Shown one piece after another: positions 43,818 through 53,573 of a stretch of DNA of 64,000 bases. Source of the DNA: Gillisia lutea (GTDB taxonomy: Bacteria; Bacteroidota; Bacteroidia; Flavobacteriales; Flavobacteriaceae). The position numbers and the translations under genes are program-made. Positions within the stretch are counted from its first letter, which is position 1. Every line of letters begins with the position of its first letter. The stretch lies in contig NZ_JAKGTH010000006.1 in assembly GCF_021568705.1 (NCBI RefSeq), forward strand, positions 682,001-746,000. The letters run 5' to 3'. Under the pieces are notes generated by a model. It saw only the letters and a list, made by a program, of their open reading frames with translations, made no database searches and had not been told where the DNA came from.

Positions 43818-44849
43818 ATGCAACTGTACAACAAATTAAGCGCGAAAGAAAGAGCCGCCCTTATTGAAGAAGCAGGGGAAGACAGGTTAACTCTTTCTTT
43901 TTATGCCTATGCCAAGATTGGCAATCCTCATTTATTTCGAAATCATCTATTTCTTGCCTGGGATGCTATGGAGGTTCTGGGAAGAATCTATGTGGCACAT
44001 GAAGGTATAAACGCCCAATTATCGGTACCGGCAAAGAGATTTGCTGAATTCAAAGACTTTTTAGATGGTATCTACTTTTTAAAGGATGTTCGTTTGAATA
44101 TAGCAATTGAACATGACCTGAAATCATTCTTGAAATTAAAAGTAAAGGTGCGCAAGAAGATTGTGGCCGATGGTTTGAACGATGCCTCTTTTGATGTCAC
44201 CAATAAAGGGGTGCATGTGAACGCCGAAAAATTTAATGCTTTGTTAGATGATCCAAACACTATATTAGTGGATATGCGAAATCATTATGAGAGCGAAATA
44301 GGTCATTTTAAAGGAGCGATCACACCTGATGTTGACACTTTTAGAGATTCCCTGCCAATTATAGAAGAGGATCTTAAGGAGCATAAAGAAGATAAGAATC
44401 TGGTAATGTATTGTACCGGTGGAATTCGATGTGAAAAAGCCAGCGCATATTATAAACATAAGGGATTCAAAAATGTCTTTCAATTAGAAGGGGGAATTAT
44501 TGAATATGCCCGGCAGGTAGATAATCTACAATTAGATAATAAATTTATAGGAAAGAACTTTGTGTTCGATCATAGACGCAGTGAGCGAATTACCGATGAG
44601 GTTATCTCTAGCTGCCATCAATGCGGAAAACCTTGTGATGTTCATGTAAATTGCGCTAACGAGGCGTGTCATTTGTTATTCATTCAGTGTGAAGAATGCT
44701 CAAAAGCAATGGACACATGTTGTTCTACAGCTTGTAAAGAAGTAAATGCATTGCCGTATGAAGAGCAGAAAGCCTTGAGAAAAGGAATACCAAATAGTAA
44801 TAAGATCTTTAAAAAAGGTCGTTCAGAGGTATTGAAGTATAAGCTGTAG
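43818..44849 (+). CDS. trhO: tRNA uridine(34) hydroxylase TrhO
   Basis: Oxygen-dependent enzyme making 5-hydroxyuridine at the wobble base U34 of tRNA. The 343-residue protein has the N-terminal acylphosphatase-like part (EGINAQLSVP), then a rhodanese domain with the reactive Cys199 in MYCTGGIRCEKAS, FQLEGGIIEYA, and a C-terminal Cys-rich stretch (CHQCGKPCDVHVNCANEACH, ECSKAMDTCCSTACKE) that probably binds metal. Starts at ATG 43818. Confidence 0.95.
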   Translation: MQLYNKLSAKERAALIEEAGEDRLTLSFYAYAKIGNPHLFRNHLFLAWDAMEVLGRIYVAHEGINAQLSVPAKRFAEFKDFLDGIYFLKDVRLNIAIEHDLKSFLKLKVKVRKKIVADGLNDASFDVTNKGVHVNAEKFNALLDDPNTILVDMRNHYESEIGHFKGAITPDVDTFRDSLPIIEEDLKEHKEDKNLVMYCTGGIRCEKASAYYKHKGFKNVFQLEGGIIEYARQVDNLQLDNKFIGKNFVFDHRRSERITDEVISSCHQCGKPCDVHVNCANEACHLLFIQCEECSKAMDTCCSTACKEVNALPYEEQKALRKGIPNSNKIFKKGRSEVLKYKL

Positions 44850-44963
44850 GTAATAAATATCAATACTACAGGACCAAATAAATATTGGTATATTTACCTC
44901 TTAAGAAAATTAATAATATCAATTCAACAGGTATTCACTTGTTAGAATTTCAATATATACAAT

Positions 44964-46130
44964 ATGGGATGTAGTACTTGCGCGACCGGAAAAGATGGTC
45001 AGCCAAAAGGATGTCAGAATAATGGGACTTGTGGAACAGATGGATGTAATAAACTCACTGTTTTTGATTGGCTAGCAAACATGTCTTTACCAAATGGAGT
45101 AGAAGCTTTTAACTGTGTGGAAATTCGATTTAAGAACGGAAGGAAGCATTTTTTTAAAAATACAGAAAATTTAACTCTTAGCATTGGGGATGTTGTTGCT
45201 GTAGAAGCGGCTCCTGGGCATGATGTAGGAATTGTTACTCTTACCGGAGAACTGGTTAGAGTGCAAATGAAGAAGAAAAAAGTTAGTGAGGACAGCGAAG
45301 AGGTCCTTAAAATATACAGAAAAGCAACTCAACGAGATATCGATATCTGGCAGGAAGCACGTGGCCGAGAAGAAAAAATGAAAGTCCGTGCCCGTGAGAT
45401 CGCTATTAGGTTGAAGTTAAGCATGAAAATAAGCGATATCGAATTTCAGGGTGATGCCTCAAAAGCTACATTTTATTATACTGCTGAAGAGCGAGTAGAT
45501 TTTAGACAGCTTATCAAGGAATTTGCTAGAGAGTTTAACACGCGAATAGAAATGCGTCAAATAGGATTCAGGCAAGAAGCTGCGCGCTTGGGAGGGATTG
45601 GTTCATGTGGTAGAGAACTATGTTGTTCTACATGGTTAACCGATTTTAGATCGGTAAATACTTCTGCAGCAAGATATCAGCAATTATCTCTTAATCCGCA
45701 GAAATTAGCGGGACAGTGCGGTAAGTTAAAATGTTGTTTGAATTATGAATTAGACACGTATCTGGATGCTTTAAAAGCTTTCCCTAAAACAGAGGTGAAA
45801 CTATACACGAAGAAAGGAACTGCAGTTTGTCAGAAAATTGATATTTTTCAAGGATTCTTATGGTATGCTTACGAGGGAGATTGGATGAACTGGCATAAAT
45901 TAAGTGCAGAGCAGGCAAATAAAATTATTAAATGCAACGTTGTTAAGGAGCCTGTGGCGAGTTTAGAGGAATATGAAGTGTTAACACCTTCTGCCGACAG
46001 TTCTAAACCTGATTTCAGTAATGTAGTAGGGCAGGATAGTTTAACCAGATTTGATAAGCCAAAAGGCAATGCTCCAAAAAAACGCAGAAAAAACAAACGT
46101 AAAAAAGGAAAACCTTCCAATAATGCATAA
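44964..46130 (+). CDS. RicT/YaaT-like PSP1 domain protein
   Basis: A 388-residue cytosolic protein with the PSP1 domain. In Bacillus the homologue YaaT (RicT) forms an Fe-S complex with RicA and RicF that affects RNA processing. Here five Cys occur in the first 28 residues (Cys3, 6, 17, 23, 28) and more in GSCGRELCCSTW and GQCGKLKCCLNYE. The C-terminus is a Lys/Arg-rich tail (KRRKNKRKKGKPSNNA). The last codons overlap gldH by 8 bp, so translation is coupled. Confidence 0.88.
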   Translation: MGCSTCATGKDGQPKGCQNNGTCGTDGCNKLTVFDWLANMSLPNGVEAFNCVEIRFKNGRKHFFKNTENLTLSIGDVVAVEAAPGHDVGIVTLTGELVRVQMKKKKVSEDSEEVLKIYRKATQRDIDIWQEARGREEKMKVRAREIAIRLKLSMKISDIEFQGDASKATFYYTAEERVDFRQLIKEFAREFNTRIEMRQIGFRQEAARLGGIGSCGRELCCSTWLTDFRSVNTSAARYQQLSLNPQKLAGQCGKLKCCLNYELDTYLDALKAFPKTEVKLYTKKGTAVCQKIDIFQGFLWYAYEGDWMNWHKLSAEQANKIIKCNVVKEPVASLEEYEVLTPSADSSKPDFSNVVGQDSLTRFDKPKGNAPKKRRKNKRKKGKPSNNA

Positions 46131-46611
46131 AGGCTTCTTGTCGGTTTTAGTACTTACTGCACTGTTTTTCGGTTCCTGCGATTCAAAACGAGTGTACGAT
46201 GAGTATCAATCTATTCCTAATCAATGGAATAAAGATTCAATTGTTACGTTTAAACTTCAAAATATAGATTCCCTTCAGGCGTATAACCTGTTCATAAACG
46301 TGAGAAATAATAATGATTTCGGTTACAGCAATCTATTTCTAATTGCGCAAATTCAATTTCCGCAAGGAAAAGTAGTTACCGATACTTTGGAGTATGAAAT
46401 GACAACTCCCGGAGGAAAATGGCTTGGTACCGGATTTGGCGATGTGAAGGAGAATAAGCTCTGGTATAAGGAAAAAGTACGCTTTCCAGAATCTGGAGAG
46501 TATGAGGTTTCCTTAAAGCAAGCCATGCGAAAGAATGGAAGTGAAAAAGGGATCGAAGACCTGGAAGGTATTACCGAAATTGGTTTTAGAATAGAGAATA
46601 TCCAAAATTAA
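46123..46611 (+). CDS. gldH: Gliding motility lipoprotein GldH
   Basis: A 162-residue lipoprotein required for gliding in Flavobacterium (family knowledge). The ATG at 46123 gives MHKGFLSVLVLTALFFGSC with lipobox Cys19; longer in-frame starts lie within ricT. The mature part has DEYQSIPNQWNKDSIVTFK, TTPGGKWLGTGFGDVKENKLW and an Ig-like strand pattern typical of GldH. The gene overlaps ricT by 8 bp and PBP1A follows after 13 bp, an order I recall as conserved in flavobacteria. Confidence 0.93.
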   Translation: MHKGFLSVLVLTALFFGSCDSKRVYDEYQSIPNQWNKDSIVTFKLQNIDSLQAYNLFINVRNNNDFGYSNLFLIAQIQFPQGKVVTDTLEYEMTTPGGKWLGTGFGDVKENKLWYKEKVRFPESGEYEVSLKQAMRKNGSEKGIEDLEGITEIGFRIENIQN

Positions 46612-46624
46612 TTGTAACAGCAAT

Positions 46625-48946
46625 ATGGCACAGCCGTCAAAAAAATCAAATCCAAAATCTGCTAGCAAAAGCAATGATTTTCGTAAATATATAGTAGGTT
46701 TCTGGACTCTTTTTGGTCTTGGAATATTAGTTATAATTCTTCTCTTCTTACTTGCGGGATGGGGTGCTTTCGGGAAAATGCCAAAATTTGAAGAATTAGA
46801 AAATCCTGAAACCAACCTTGCAACTGAAATTTTCTCTTCCGATGGGGAGACTTTAGGGAAATATTATAGTGAGAACCGTACTCCTATAAAATATGAAGAT
46901 CTGCCTGATCATCTAATTAAAGCATTGGTGGCTACCGAAGATGAACGTTTTTACGATCATGCCGGAATAGATGCAAGAGGAACTTTACGTGCAGCTGTGT
47001 TTTTAGGCGCTCGTGGAGGAGCAAGTACCATTACTCAGCAGCTTGCCAAACAACTTTTTACTGAAGATGTATCTCAAAACTTTATGAGTAGGGTGCTCCA
47101 AAAGTTTAAGGAATGGATTATTGCCATTCGTTTGGAACGTCAGTATACCAAAGAAGAGATTATTACCATGTACTTCAACAAGTACGATTTTGTTTATCAG
47201 GCGGTGGGAGTTCGCTCTGCAGCTAAAATATATTTTGATAAAGAGGCTAAAGACCTTAAGATAGAGGAAGCAGCCGTGCTGGTTGCAATGCTGAAGAATT
47301 CGGCTTTATATAACCCCGTGCGAAGACCGGAATTGGTTGAACAACGCCGTAATCAGGTATTTGCACAAATGGAAAAGAACAGGTTTTTGAGTAAGGCTGA
47401 AAGAGATTCTTTGCAAAAACTTCCTATGAAGATCCAATTTACTCCGCAAGGACACGATGAAGGAATAGCCACCTATTTTAGAGTTTATCTTCAGGGCTTC
47501 ATGAAAGATTGGATCAAGAAGAATCCTAAACCAGACGGGAGCGAATATAATATCTATAGAGATGGATTAAAAATCTATACCAGTATCGATTCAAGAATGC
47601 AGGAATATGCTGAAGAAGCGGTAGCCATGCATATGACTAATCTTCAAAAGGAATTTGACAGGCAAAATGAGAGCAATAAAACGGCACCATTTAGAGATAT
47701 TAATACAGAAGAGGTTGATGGTATTGTAAGAAATGCTATGCGTGTTTCCGACAGATGGCATAAAATGGAAGCGCAAGGCAAATCAAAAGATGAAATTGTA
47801 AAGTCTTTCGATAAGAAAACCGAAATGCGTGTTTTCAGTTGGTCTGGAACGAAAGATACCATCATGACGCCTAAAGATTCTATTTTATATTATAAATCCT
47901 TCCTTCAAACAGGAATGATGTCTATGTCGCCTCAAACAGGTGAAGTAAAGGCTTGGGTAGGAGGAATCAATTTCAAAAGCTTTAAATACGATCATGTGAA
48001 GCAGGGGAAAAGGCAGGTAGGTTCTACCTTTAAACCTTTTGTATACGCCACAGCTATCGATCAATTAAAGCTTTCACCATGTGATACGTTACCTCGAAAC
48101 AGGTTTACTATTGAAGCCGGGAAACTTGGCAATCAAAATGATTGGGCTCCTGCGAATAGTGATAACAAATATGAGGGAATGCTTACCTTGAAGCAGGCCT
48201 TGGCACAATCGGTAAATACTGTAACTGCAAGATTGATCGCTAAAACAGGAACAAGGCCGGTAATTGAACTTTTAGACAAATTAGGAGTAGATACCAAAGA
48301 GATCCCGAATGTTCCTGCTATCGCTTTAGGAACTGCAGATATGAGTCTTTTCGAAATGGTATCGGCGTATAGCACTTTTGCAAATGAGGGTGTGTATATC
48401 AAACCTATTATAGTAAATAGAATAGAAGATAAGAATGGTACCGTGTTGTATCAAAATGTACCCGAAACCAAAGATGTTTTAAGTAAGGAAACGGCTTATG
48501 TAACGGTAAACTTGATGGAAGGAGTTACCCGTGGAGGTTCAGGAACCAGACTGCGTGGTACATATGCGGCTAATAATGCCGATTATAAACGTGCAGTCAC
48601 GGGTTATCCATACGATTTCAAAAACCCAATAGCTGGTAAGACCGGAACTACTCAAAATCAGAGTGATGGTTGGTTTATGGGAATGGTTCCTAATTTGGTG
48701 ACCGGAGTTTGGGTTGGAGGAGAAGACAGAGCAGTGCATTTCCCTGGAATTCGCTATGGCCAGGGAGCCACAATGGCTCTTCCAATTTGGGGGATCTATA
48801 TGAAAAAAGTATATGCCGATAAAGACCTTGATGTTTCTTCCGGCGATTTTCCAAGACCCGATAATCTTTCCATAGAGGTGAATTGTGACAATTACGGGAA
48901 AGCTAGTAGTGAAACTCAGTTAATTCCAGATGAATTAGATTTTTAG
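46625..48946 (+). CDS. Class A penicillin-binding protein 1A
   Basis: Bifunctional peptidoglycan synthase, 773 aa, anchored by one N-terminal helix (WTLFGLGILVIILLFLLAGW). The GT51 domain has the catalytic Glu in VATEDERFYDHAGID and GGASTITQQLAKQLF. The transpeptidase domain has the active Ser467 in GSTFKPF, SVNTVTARL (SxN) and the KTGTTQNQSDGWF triad motif. Length and layout match PBP1A. It is third in the ricT-gldH-PBP1A unit. Confidence 0.96.
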   Translation: MAQPSKKSNPKSASKSNDFRKYIVGFWTLFGLGILVIILLFLLAGWGAFGKMPKFEELENPETNLATEIFSSDGETLGKYYSENRTPIKYEDLPDHLIKALVATEDERFYDHAGIDARGTLRAAVFLGARGGASTITQQLAKQLFTEDVSQNFMSRVLQKFKEWIIAIRLERQYTKEEIITMYFNKYDFVYQAVGVRSAAKIYFDKEAKDLKIEEAAVLVAMLKNSALYNPVRRPELVEQRRNQVFAQMEKNRFLSKAERDSLQKLPMKIQFTPQGHDEGIATYFRVYLQGFMKDWIKKNPKPDGSEYNIYRDGLKIYTSIDSRMQEYAEEAVAMHMTNLQKEFDRQNESNKTAPFRDINTEEVDGIVRNAMRVSDRWHKMEAQGKSKDEIVKSFDKKTEMRVFSWSGTKDTIMTPKDSILYYKSFLQTGMMSMSPQTGEVKAWVGGINFKSFKYDHVKQGKRQVGSTFKPFVYATAIDQLKLSPCDTLPRNRFTIEAGKLGNQNDWAPANSDNKYEGMLTLKQALAQSVNTVTARLIAKTGTRPVIELLDKLGVDTKEIPNVPAIALGTADMSLFEMVSAYSTFANEGVYIKPIIVNRIEDKNGTVLYQNVPETKDVLSKETAYVTVNLMEGVTRGGSGTRLRGTYAANNADYKRAVTGYPYDFKNPIAGKTGTTQNQSDGWFMGMVPNLVTGVWVGGEDRAVHFPGIRYGQGATMALPIWGIYMKKVYADKDLDVSSGDFPRPDNLSIEVNCDNYGKASSETQLIPDELDF

Positions 48947-49028
48947 CCAGGACTTAGGGCTAAATTCCCTTTCTGAAAACGTTGTAGTAAGATCAAGAAT
49001 TTTGTAAATTTCGGCAAACGAAATTTCA

Positions 49029-49727
49029 ATGATCAAAAAAACTGTAAACAACGTTACCGAAGCCCTGGAAGGAGTGAAGGACGGAATGACCATGATGCTT
49101 GGTGGATTCGGGCTATGTGGTATTCCTGAAAATTCAATTTCAGAGTTAGTACGCCTTAACGTAAAAGACCTTACTTGTATTTCTAATAATGCTGGGGTAG
49201 ACGATTTTGGACTCGGACTTTTACTTCATAAAAAACAAATCAAAAAAATGATCTCTTCTTATGTAGGAGAGAACGCCGAATTTGAGCGCCAAATGCTTAG
49301 TGGGGAACTTGATGTAGAGCTAACTCCTCAAGGTACTTTAGCTGCTAAATGCCAGGCTGCGCAACAAGGTTTTCCTGCAATTTTTACTCCGGCCGGTTAT
49401 GGTACAGAAGTGGCCGAAGGTAAAGAAGTACGTGAATTTGATGGTAAGATGCACGTTTTAGAACATGCTTATAAAGCAGATTTTGCTTTTGTAAAAGCTT
49501 GGAAAGGGGATGAAGCAGGAAATCTTATTTTTAAAGGAACAGCCCGTAATTTCAATCCTTTAATGTGTGGCGCTGCCACTGTTACAGTTGTTGAAGTAGA
49601 AGAGCTTGTTAAGCCGGGGGAGCTCGATCCAAATCAAATCCATATTCCCGGAATCTTTGTTCAACGTATTTTTCAAGGGAAAAGTTATGAGAAGCGAATT
49701 GAACAAAAAACCGTACGAAAAAAATAA
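49029..49727 (+). CDS. scoA: Succinyl-CoA:3-ketoacid CoA-transferase subunit A
   Basis: Subunit A of a class I CoA transferase (232 aa) that moves CoA from succinyl-CoA to acetoacetate in ketone-body use. Motifs are [54 protein letters not shown] and the final [20 protein letters not shown]. Together with scoB 46 bp downstream it forms the heterotetrameric enzyme. Confidence 0.94.
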   Translation: MIKKTVNNVTEALEGVKDGMTMMLGGFGLCGIPENSISELVRLNVKDLTCISNNAGVDDFGLGLLLHKKQIKKMISSYVGENAEFERQMLSGELDVELTPQGTLAAKCQAAQQGFPAIFTPAGYGTEVAEGKEVREFDGKMHVLEHAYKADFAFVKAWKGDEAGNLIFKGTARNFNPLMCGAATVTVVEVEELVKPGELDPNQIHIPGIFVQRIFQGKSYEKRIEQKTVRKK

Positions 49728-49773
49728 AAGGTCAATATATCATTGACTCATTTAAAATCTTCAAATTAAGAAT

Positions 49774-50430
49774 ATGGCATTAGATAAGAACGGAATTGCA
49801 CAACGTATTGCTCAGGAAGTAAAGGATGGATATTATGTAAATCTGGGAATAGGAATCCCAACTTTAGTAGCAAACTTTGTAAGAGATGATATTGAAGTTG
49901 AATTTCAAAGTGAGAACGGAATTTTAGGAATGGGACCTTTCCCATTTGAAGGAGAAGAAGATGCTGATTTAATAAATGCGGGAAAACAAACCATTACTGC
50001 GCTGCCGGGTGCAAGTTTCTTCGATTCAGCGATGAGCTTTGGTATGATTAGAGGGAAACATGTAGACCTTACCATTCTAGGAGCGATGGAAGTTGCCGAG
50101 AATGGAGACATTGCAAACTGGAAGATCCCCGGGAAAATGGTAAAAGGTATGGGAGGAGCGATGGATTTAGTAGCTTCCGCAGAAAATATCATTGTAGCAA
50201 TGATGCATACCAACCGAAGGGGGGAGTCTAAAATTTTAAAAAGATGTACACTTCCTTTAACAGGGGTGGGATGCGTGACCAAAATTGTTACCGATCTTGC
50301 TGTTCTGGAAGTAACCGATAGCGGTTTTAAGCTAGTGGAAAGGGCACCGGGAGTGAGTATGGAAGAAATAAAGAAAGCTACTGAGGGAACTCTTGTTATA
50401 GATGGGGAAATCCCGGAAATGAAACTATAA
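49774..50430 (+). CDS. scoB: Succinyl-CoA:3-ketoacid CoA-transferase subunit B
   Basis: Subunit B (218 aa) bearing the catalytic glutamate Glu47 in QSENGILGMGP, which forms the CoA thioester intermediate. NLGIGIPTLVANFV precedes it, and GAMEVAENGDIANWKIPGKM with KGMGGAMDLV follows. The gene is next to scoA and ends just before a bidirectional terminator. Confidence 0.94.
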   Translation: MALDKNGIAQRIAQEVKDGYYVNLGIGIPTLVANFVRDDIEVEFQSENGILGMGPFPFEGEEDADLINAGKQTITALPGASFFDSAMSFGMIRGKHVDLTILGAMEVAENGDIANWKIPGKMVKGMGGAMDLVASAENIIVAMMHTNRRGESKILKRCTLPLTGVGCVTKIVTDLAVLEVTDSGFKLVERAPGVSMEEIKKATEGTLVIDGEIPEMKL

Positions 50431-50466
50431 TCACTTACGTGCTTTAAAAAGGACTTTAAAGGAAAT

Positions 50467-50501
50467 AAAAAAACCCGTTTCAATAGTGAAGCGGGTTTTT
50501 T
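50467..50501. terminator. Bidirectional Rho-independent terminator
   Basis: A-run, stem CCCGTTTC (50474-50481) / GAAGCGGG (50488-50495) with flanking A/T pairs, and a T-run. Lies between the convergent scoB and desaturase genes. Confidence 0.9.
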
Positions 50502-50523
50502 AGTTATTAGATATTGTAATATC

Positions 50524-51516
50524 TTAAATTATTCCGTTTGGTTCTACCCATTTAAACTGGTGCTGATCTTGAGGAATTGAAATCCTGTTGGCAATTCTTG
50601 TCATTCTTGAAGGTAAAGCCAAAAGATAATCACGAGCTTTTTCAGCATCATCGGTTAATGAGGTGAATTTATCTATCTGCCAGTAATCATTCAACTTACT
50701 TAAAATGTCTATATAATCATAAGTAGTGTATACTCCTAAGCGTTGCGCGGCATTTGAAAAATTTTCGAAAGCCTCAGCAATTCCTTGTCCGGATTCTCTA
50801 ATGAACTGGGCGGGCATTACGATCTTTTTCTTCATCATATCATGAAATGCCAACATCATTTCGCTAGGGTCATGTTCAAAGATGATCTTTACAAACTCTC
50901 TGTAAGCCAAGTGGTGTCTCATTTCATCTCCGGCAATAATGCTACACATTTTAGAAAGCATTTTATTCCCTTTTTTCTTTGCCAGTTGCCCCACTCTCTT
51001 GTGAGAAATGTTGGTAGCTAATTCCTGAAAACTTGTGTACACGAAGTTTTTATAAGGATCGCGACTGGTTCCAATATCAAACCCATCATTAATTAGGTAT
51101 TGCGTGGTTTTTTCGATCTCACGCATATTTACTCTGCCTGAAAGGTAAAGGTATTTGTTTAACGTATCACCGTGTCTGTTTTCTTCTCCTGTCCAATGAC
51201 GAATCCATTTAGACCAACCATCTTGTCTTCCATGTTGGTTAACACCTTCCATATCCATTAACCACGATTCGTAGGTAGGTAGTGCTTCTTCGGTAACCAT
51301 ATCGGCAACTAATACCACCCAAAAGTCGTATCCCAGTTCCTTGGCTTCCTCTCTTATTTCCTTGATCTCGTCTATGTAATTCTCATTTTGAAGATTAGGT
51401 AAAAGATCTGTAGGTTGCCAAATTTCTTCAACAGGTATTAAATATTTATCTACGAAACTATCAATCGATTTCTCGACCGTTTTCATAACTTCTAATCGTA
51501 TATTGTCTAAGGCCAT
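50524..51516 (-). CDS. Acyl-ACP desaturase
   Basis: Soluble di-iron desaturase of the stearoyl-ACP desaturase family, 330 aa; inserts a double bond in an acyl chain bound to ACP. Iron-ligand motifs are WTGEENRHGD (EENRHG) and AGDEMRHHLAY (DEMRHH), which fit the ExxH pair; upstream Glu residues (MVTEEALPTYESW) supply the rest. This class is more common in plants and actinobacteria but is also known in Bacteroidota. The gene has a good promoter with a 75-nt leader. Confidence 0.93.
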   Translation of the reverse strand: MALDNIRLEVMKTVEKSIDSFVDKYLIPVEEIWQPTDLLPNLQNENYIDEIKEIREEAKELGYDFWVVLVADMVTEEALPTYESWLMDMEGVNQHGRQDGWSKWIRHWTGEENRHGDTLNKYLYLSGRVNMREIEKTTQYLINDGFDIGTSRDPYKNFVYTSFQELATNISHKRVGQLAKKKGNKMLSKMCSIIAGDEMRHHLAYREFVKIIFEHDPSEMMLAFHDMMKKKIVMPAQFIRESGQGIAEAFENFSNAAQRLGVYTTYDYIDILSKLNDYWQIDKFTSLTDDAEKARDYLLALPSRMTRIANRISIPQDQHQFKWVEPNGII

Positions 51517-51595
51517 AGCTTTATTGTTTTAAGGTTACCATGCACTACAAAACATCATTATGTAGAGTGCTGGCAGGTATGTTCTATTGAATAAT

Positions 51596-51628
51596 CAAAA
51601 ATAATGCAATAGTTATATCTAATGTCAA
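51596..51628 (-). promoter_or_regulatory. Promoter of the acyl-ACP desaturase gene
   Basis: On the minus strand TTG (51628-51626), 22 bp, TATTTTTG (51603-51596), a full match to the TTG-N17-23-TAnnTTTG consensus; start codon about 80 bp downstream. Confidence 0.65.
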
Positions 51629-51666
51629 AGATATGAAGATATTAAGCTTTGCAATACAAAACTTAC

Positions 51667-52395
51667 TTAATTTCTACCATCTTCATGGGGGTATAGTATG
51701 TGAACAGGTTCACTTTGCCACATTTCTTTTGAATTCACATCGATTCCCGAGATCTTACCTTTAAATGCGGCGCCGGTATCGACGTTCCAAACATTAGCCA
51801 TATTTACCGGTTTTGTTTCTCCTATTCGGGTAACAGGGGTGTGACCAATAAATATTTCATTGAATAACTGCAGCCGTTTAGGGTAAAATTTATGAGAGAC
51901 AGAAATTGATTTATCCAGCGATAGTACCGTTTCCCATAAAGTTCTATCCCAGTAAAACCCTGTAGGATGATATTCTTGTTCCGGACCGTGCAAATTGGTG
52001 AAACCGGCATGTACAAATAAACGCTTCTCCTTATCTACGTAATAATTGAGCATTTGGTTGTAAAATTGGATATGCTTTTCAATTTCCTTATTAGAGAAAT
52101 TTCTATAAGCATCTATGCTGGACTGACCGCCGTGCTGCAACCATTGTTCATTTATTTTTCCTGTTTGCAGCCATTTATGAGTGAGATCGTCGTGATTTCC
52201 CCTAATAAAGATACAGGTGTTCTGCTTTGCCAATTCAATTAAGTGGCTAACCACATTCGCAGAATCACTCCAACCGTCTACATAATCTCCTAAAAATATG
52301 AGTTTATCGTTGGGAGTGAGTTGTATGCGTTCTAAAAGTTGTATCAATGCTTTTAAGCCTCCGTGAATATCTCCAATAGCAATAGTTCTGTTCAT
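51667..52395 (-). CDS. Metallophosphoesterase (PPP-family phosphatase-like)
   Basis: A 242-residue calcineurin-like phosphoesterase. The metal-binding motifs are MNRTIAIGDIHGG (GDIHG), FLGDYVDGW (GDxxD) and FIRGNHDDLTH (GNHD), with later His ligands in the FVHAGF and FIGHTPV segments; HxxGHTPV is typical. Substrate could be phosphoserine/threonine or Ap4A. The gene's start is 1 bp from the stop of the AlbA-domain gene, so both are on one transcript. Confidence 0.92.
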   Translation of the reverse strand: MNRTIAIGDIHGGLKALIQLLERIQLTPNDKLIFLGDYVDGWSDSANVVSHLIELAKQNTCIFIRGNHDDLTHKWLQTGKINEQWLQHGGQSSIDAYRNFSNKEIEKHIQFYNQMLNYYVDKEKRLFVHAGFTNLHGPEQEYHPTGFYWDRTLWETVLSLDKSISVSHKFYPKRLQLFNEIFIGHTPVTRIGETKPVNMANVWNVDTGAAFKGKISGIDVNSKEMWQSEPVHILYPHEDGRN

Positions 52396-52396
52396 G

Positions 52397-53533
52397 TTAA
52401 CTGTATTTCACTTTTCTAAGGATCCTCATACTTTCCTTGTAGGCTAAATAAGCATCAAGATTATGGTTCTTTAATAAATCTTTTGCGGCCTGTAGCTTTT
52501 CTATAGCAAAATTGAAATGATTCAAATAGCATATAAGATAGGTGCCAGGAAGATTTAAAAGATCGCTTTCTTCAGCCGTAGTAAGAGGAATATTATTTTT
52601 AAGCTTCAAAATTAAGGCATTGTTCGAATTGTAGATATGATATAGTATTTTTTTATCGAATTGTGGGGGTTCAAAAAGTAGCTTGCTCTCTATATCATAA
52701 CCCGCATTGTCCTTAAATTTTATAATAACTTCTTCTAAAGGATAATAATGAAATTTGTTTTGCAAGCCTAAATGAACATATTCTACAATCTTGAAATAAT
52801 CTTTATCGATGCTGATGCTCACTTCATCTAATTCAGAATAAAACAGTTTTACCTGTTCATTTATAAGTTCGATATCTACTCTGGAGTAATAAACTTCATG
52901 ATTCGATCGTTTCATTTTACCAGCCCAGCATACCACAAAATATTCTTTGAACACCTTATAATCGGGTTGGAAATCCCTTCTTTTCTGCATAAAATCAAAT
53001 ACTCCGTCTAGAGTAAGTTCAATGTTGTTCTGGGCATTCTTTTCAATGGCAGCAACGGTAGCAGAATTCACATCTTTTAATTCTATGCCAAAAACCTTTG
53101 GCATGCTGATGCTTCCTTCCCTTATAAATACAGAACCTCCGTAATATTTCCAGATGTTCTTTCGTAGTGAGCATATCTTGCCGGTATTAGGCTTAATTGT
53201 GACTAAACCCACCACCAAATGATCCGGCAAATGCGGAAAGGGGATATTCTCATAGGAGACCAACGGCGGATTAGCTAGGTAGGCATTCACTAAATTTTGA
53301 ATTTTGCTGTCATCAAAAAAGTCAACTCCGGTCACCTTATTGTCCTCATCCTCTACTCCAATTACTATATAAGAATTGTTAGAAGGGTTGGAGTTGGCAA
53401 GCGCGCAAATATGTTTTAGAAATTTTGCCTTTCCTTCTTTCTGATCAATATTCAGCTTTCGCTTTTTGTCATAAAAGCTATTCTCGTCGTTATGAGCGAG
53501 CAGGTGTTTTATTAAAAGCCTTTTATTGATCAT
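52397..53533 (-). CDS. AlbA_2/Schlafen-domain putative DNA-binding protein
   Basis: A 378-residue protein whose first ~150 residues match the AlbA_2 (Schlafen) fold, with the pattern FLKHICALANSNPSNNSYIVIGVEDEDNKVTGV and VFIREGSISMP. Proteins with this domain are often annotated as ATP-binding or RNA-cleaving. The remaining ~220 residues have no motif that I recognise. It is upstream of and coupled to the phosphatase gene. Function unknown. Confidence 0.8.
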   Translation of the reverse strand: MINKRLLIKHLLAHNDENSFYDKKRKLNIDQKEGKAKFLKHICALANSNPSNNSYIVIGVEDEDNKVTGVDFFDDSKIQNLVNAYLANPPLVSYENIPFPHLPDHLVVGLVTIKPNTGKICSLRKNIWKYYGGSVFIREGSISMPKVFGIELKDVNSATVAAIEKNAQNNIELTLDGVFDFMQKRRDFQPDYKVFKEYFVVCWAGKMKRSNHEVYYSRVDIELINEQVKLFYSELDEVSISIDKDYFKIVEYVHLGLQNKFHYYPLEEVIIKFKDNAGYDIESKLLFEPPQFDKKILYHIYNSNNALILKLKNNIPLTTAEESDLLNLPGTYLICYLNHFNFAIEKLQAAKDLLKNHNLDAYLAYKESMRILRKVKYS

Positions 53534-53573
53534 TTCTTTTAGCTGAATAGGGGGCTGCCATAATTTAAAGCAT

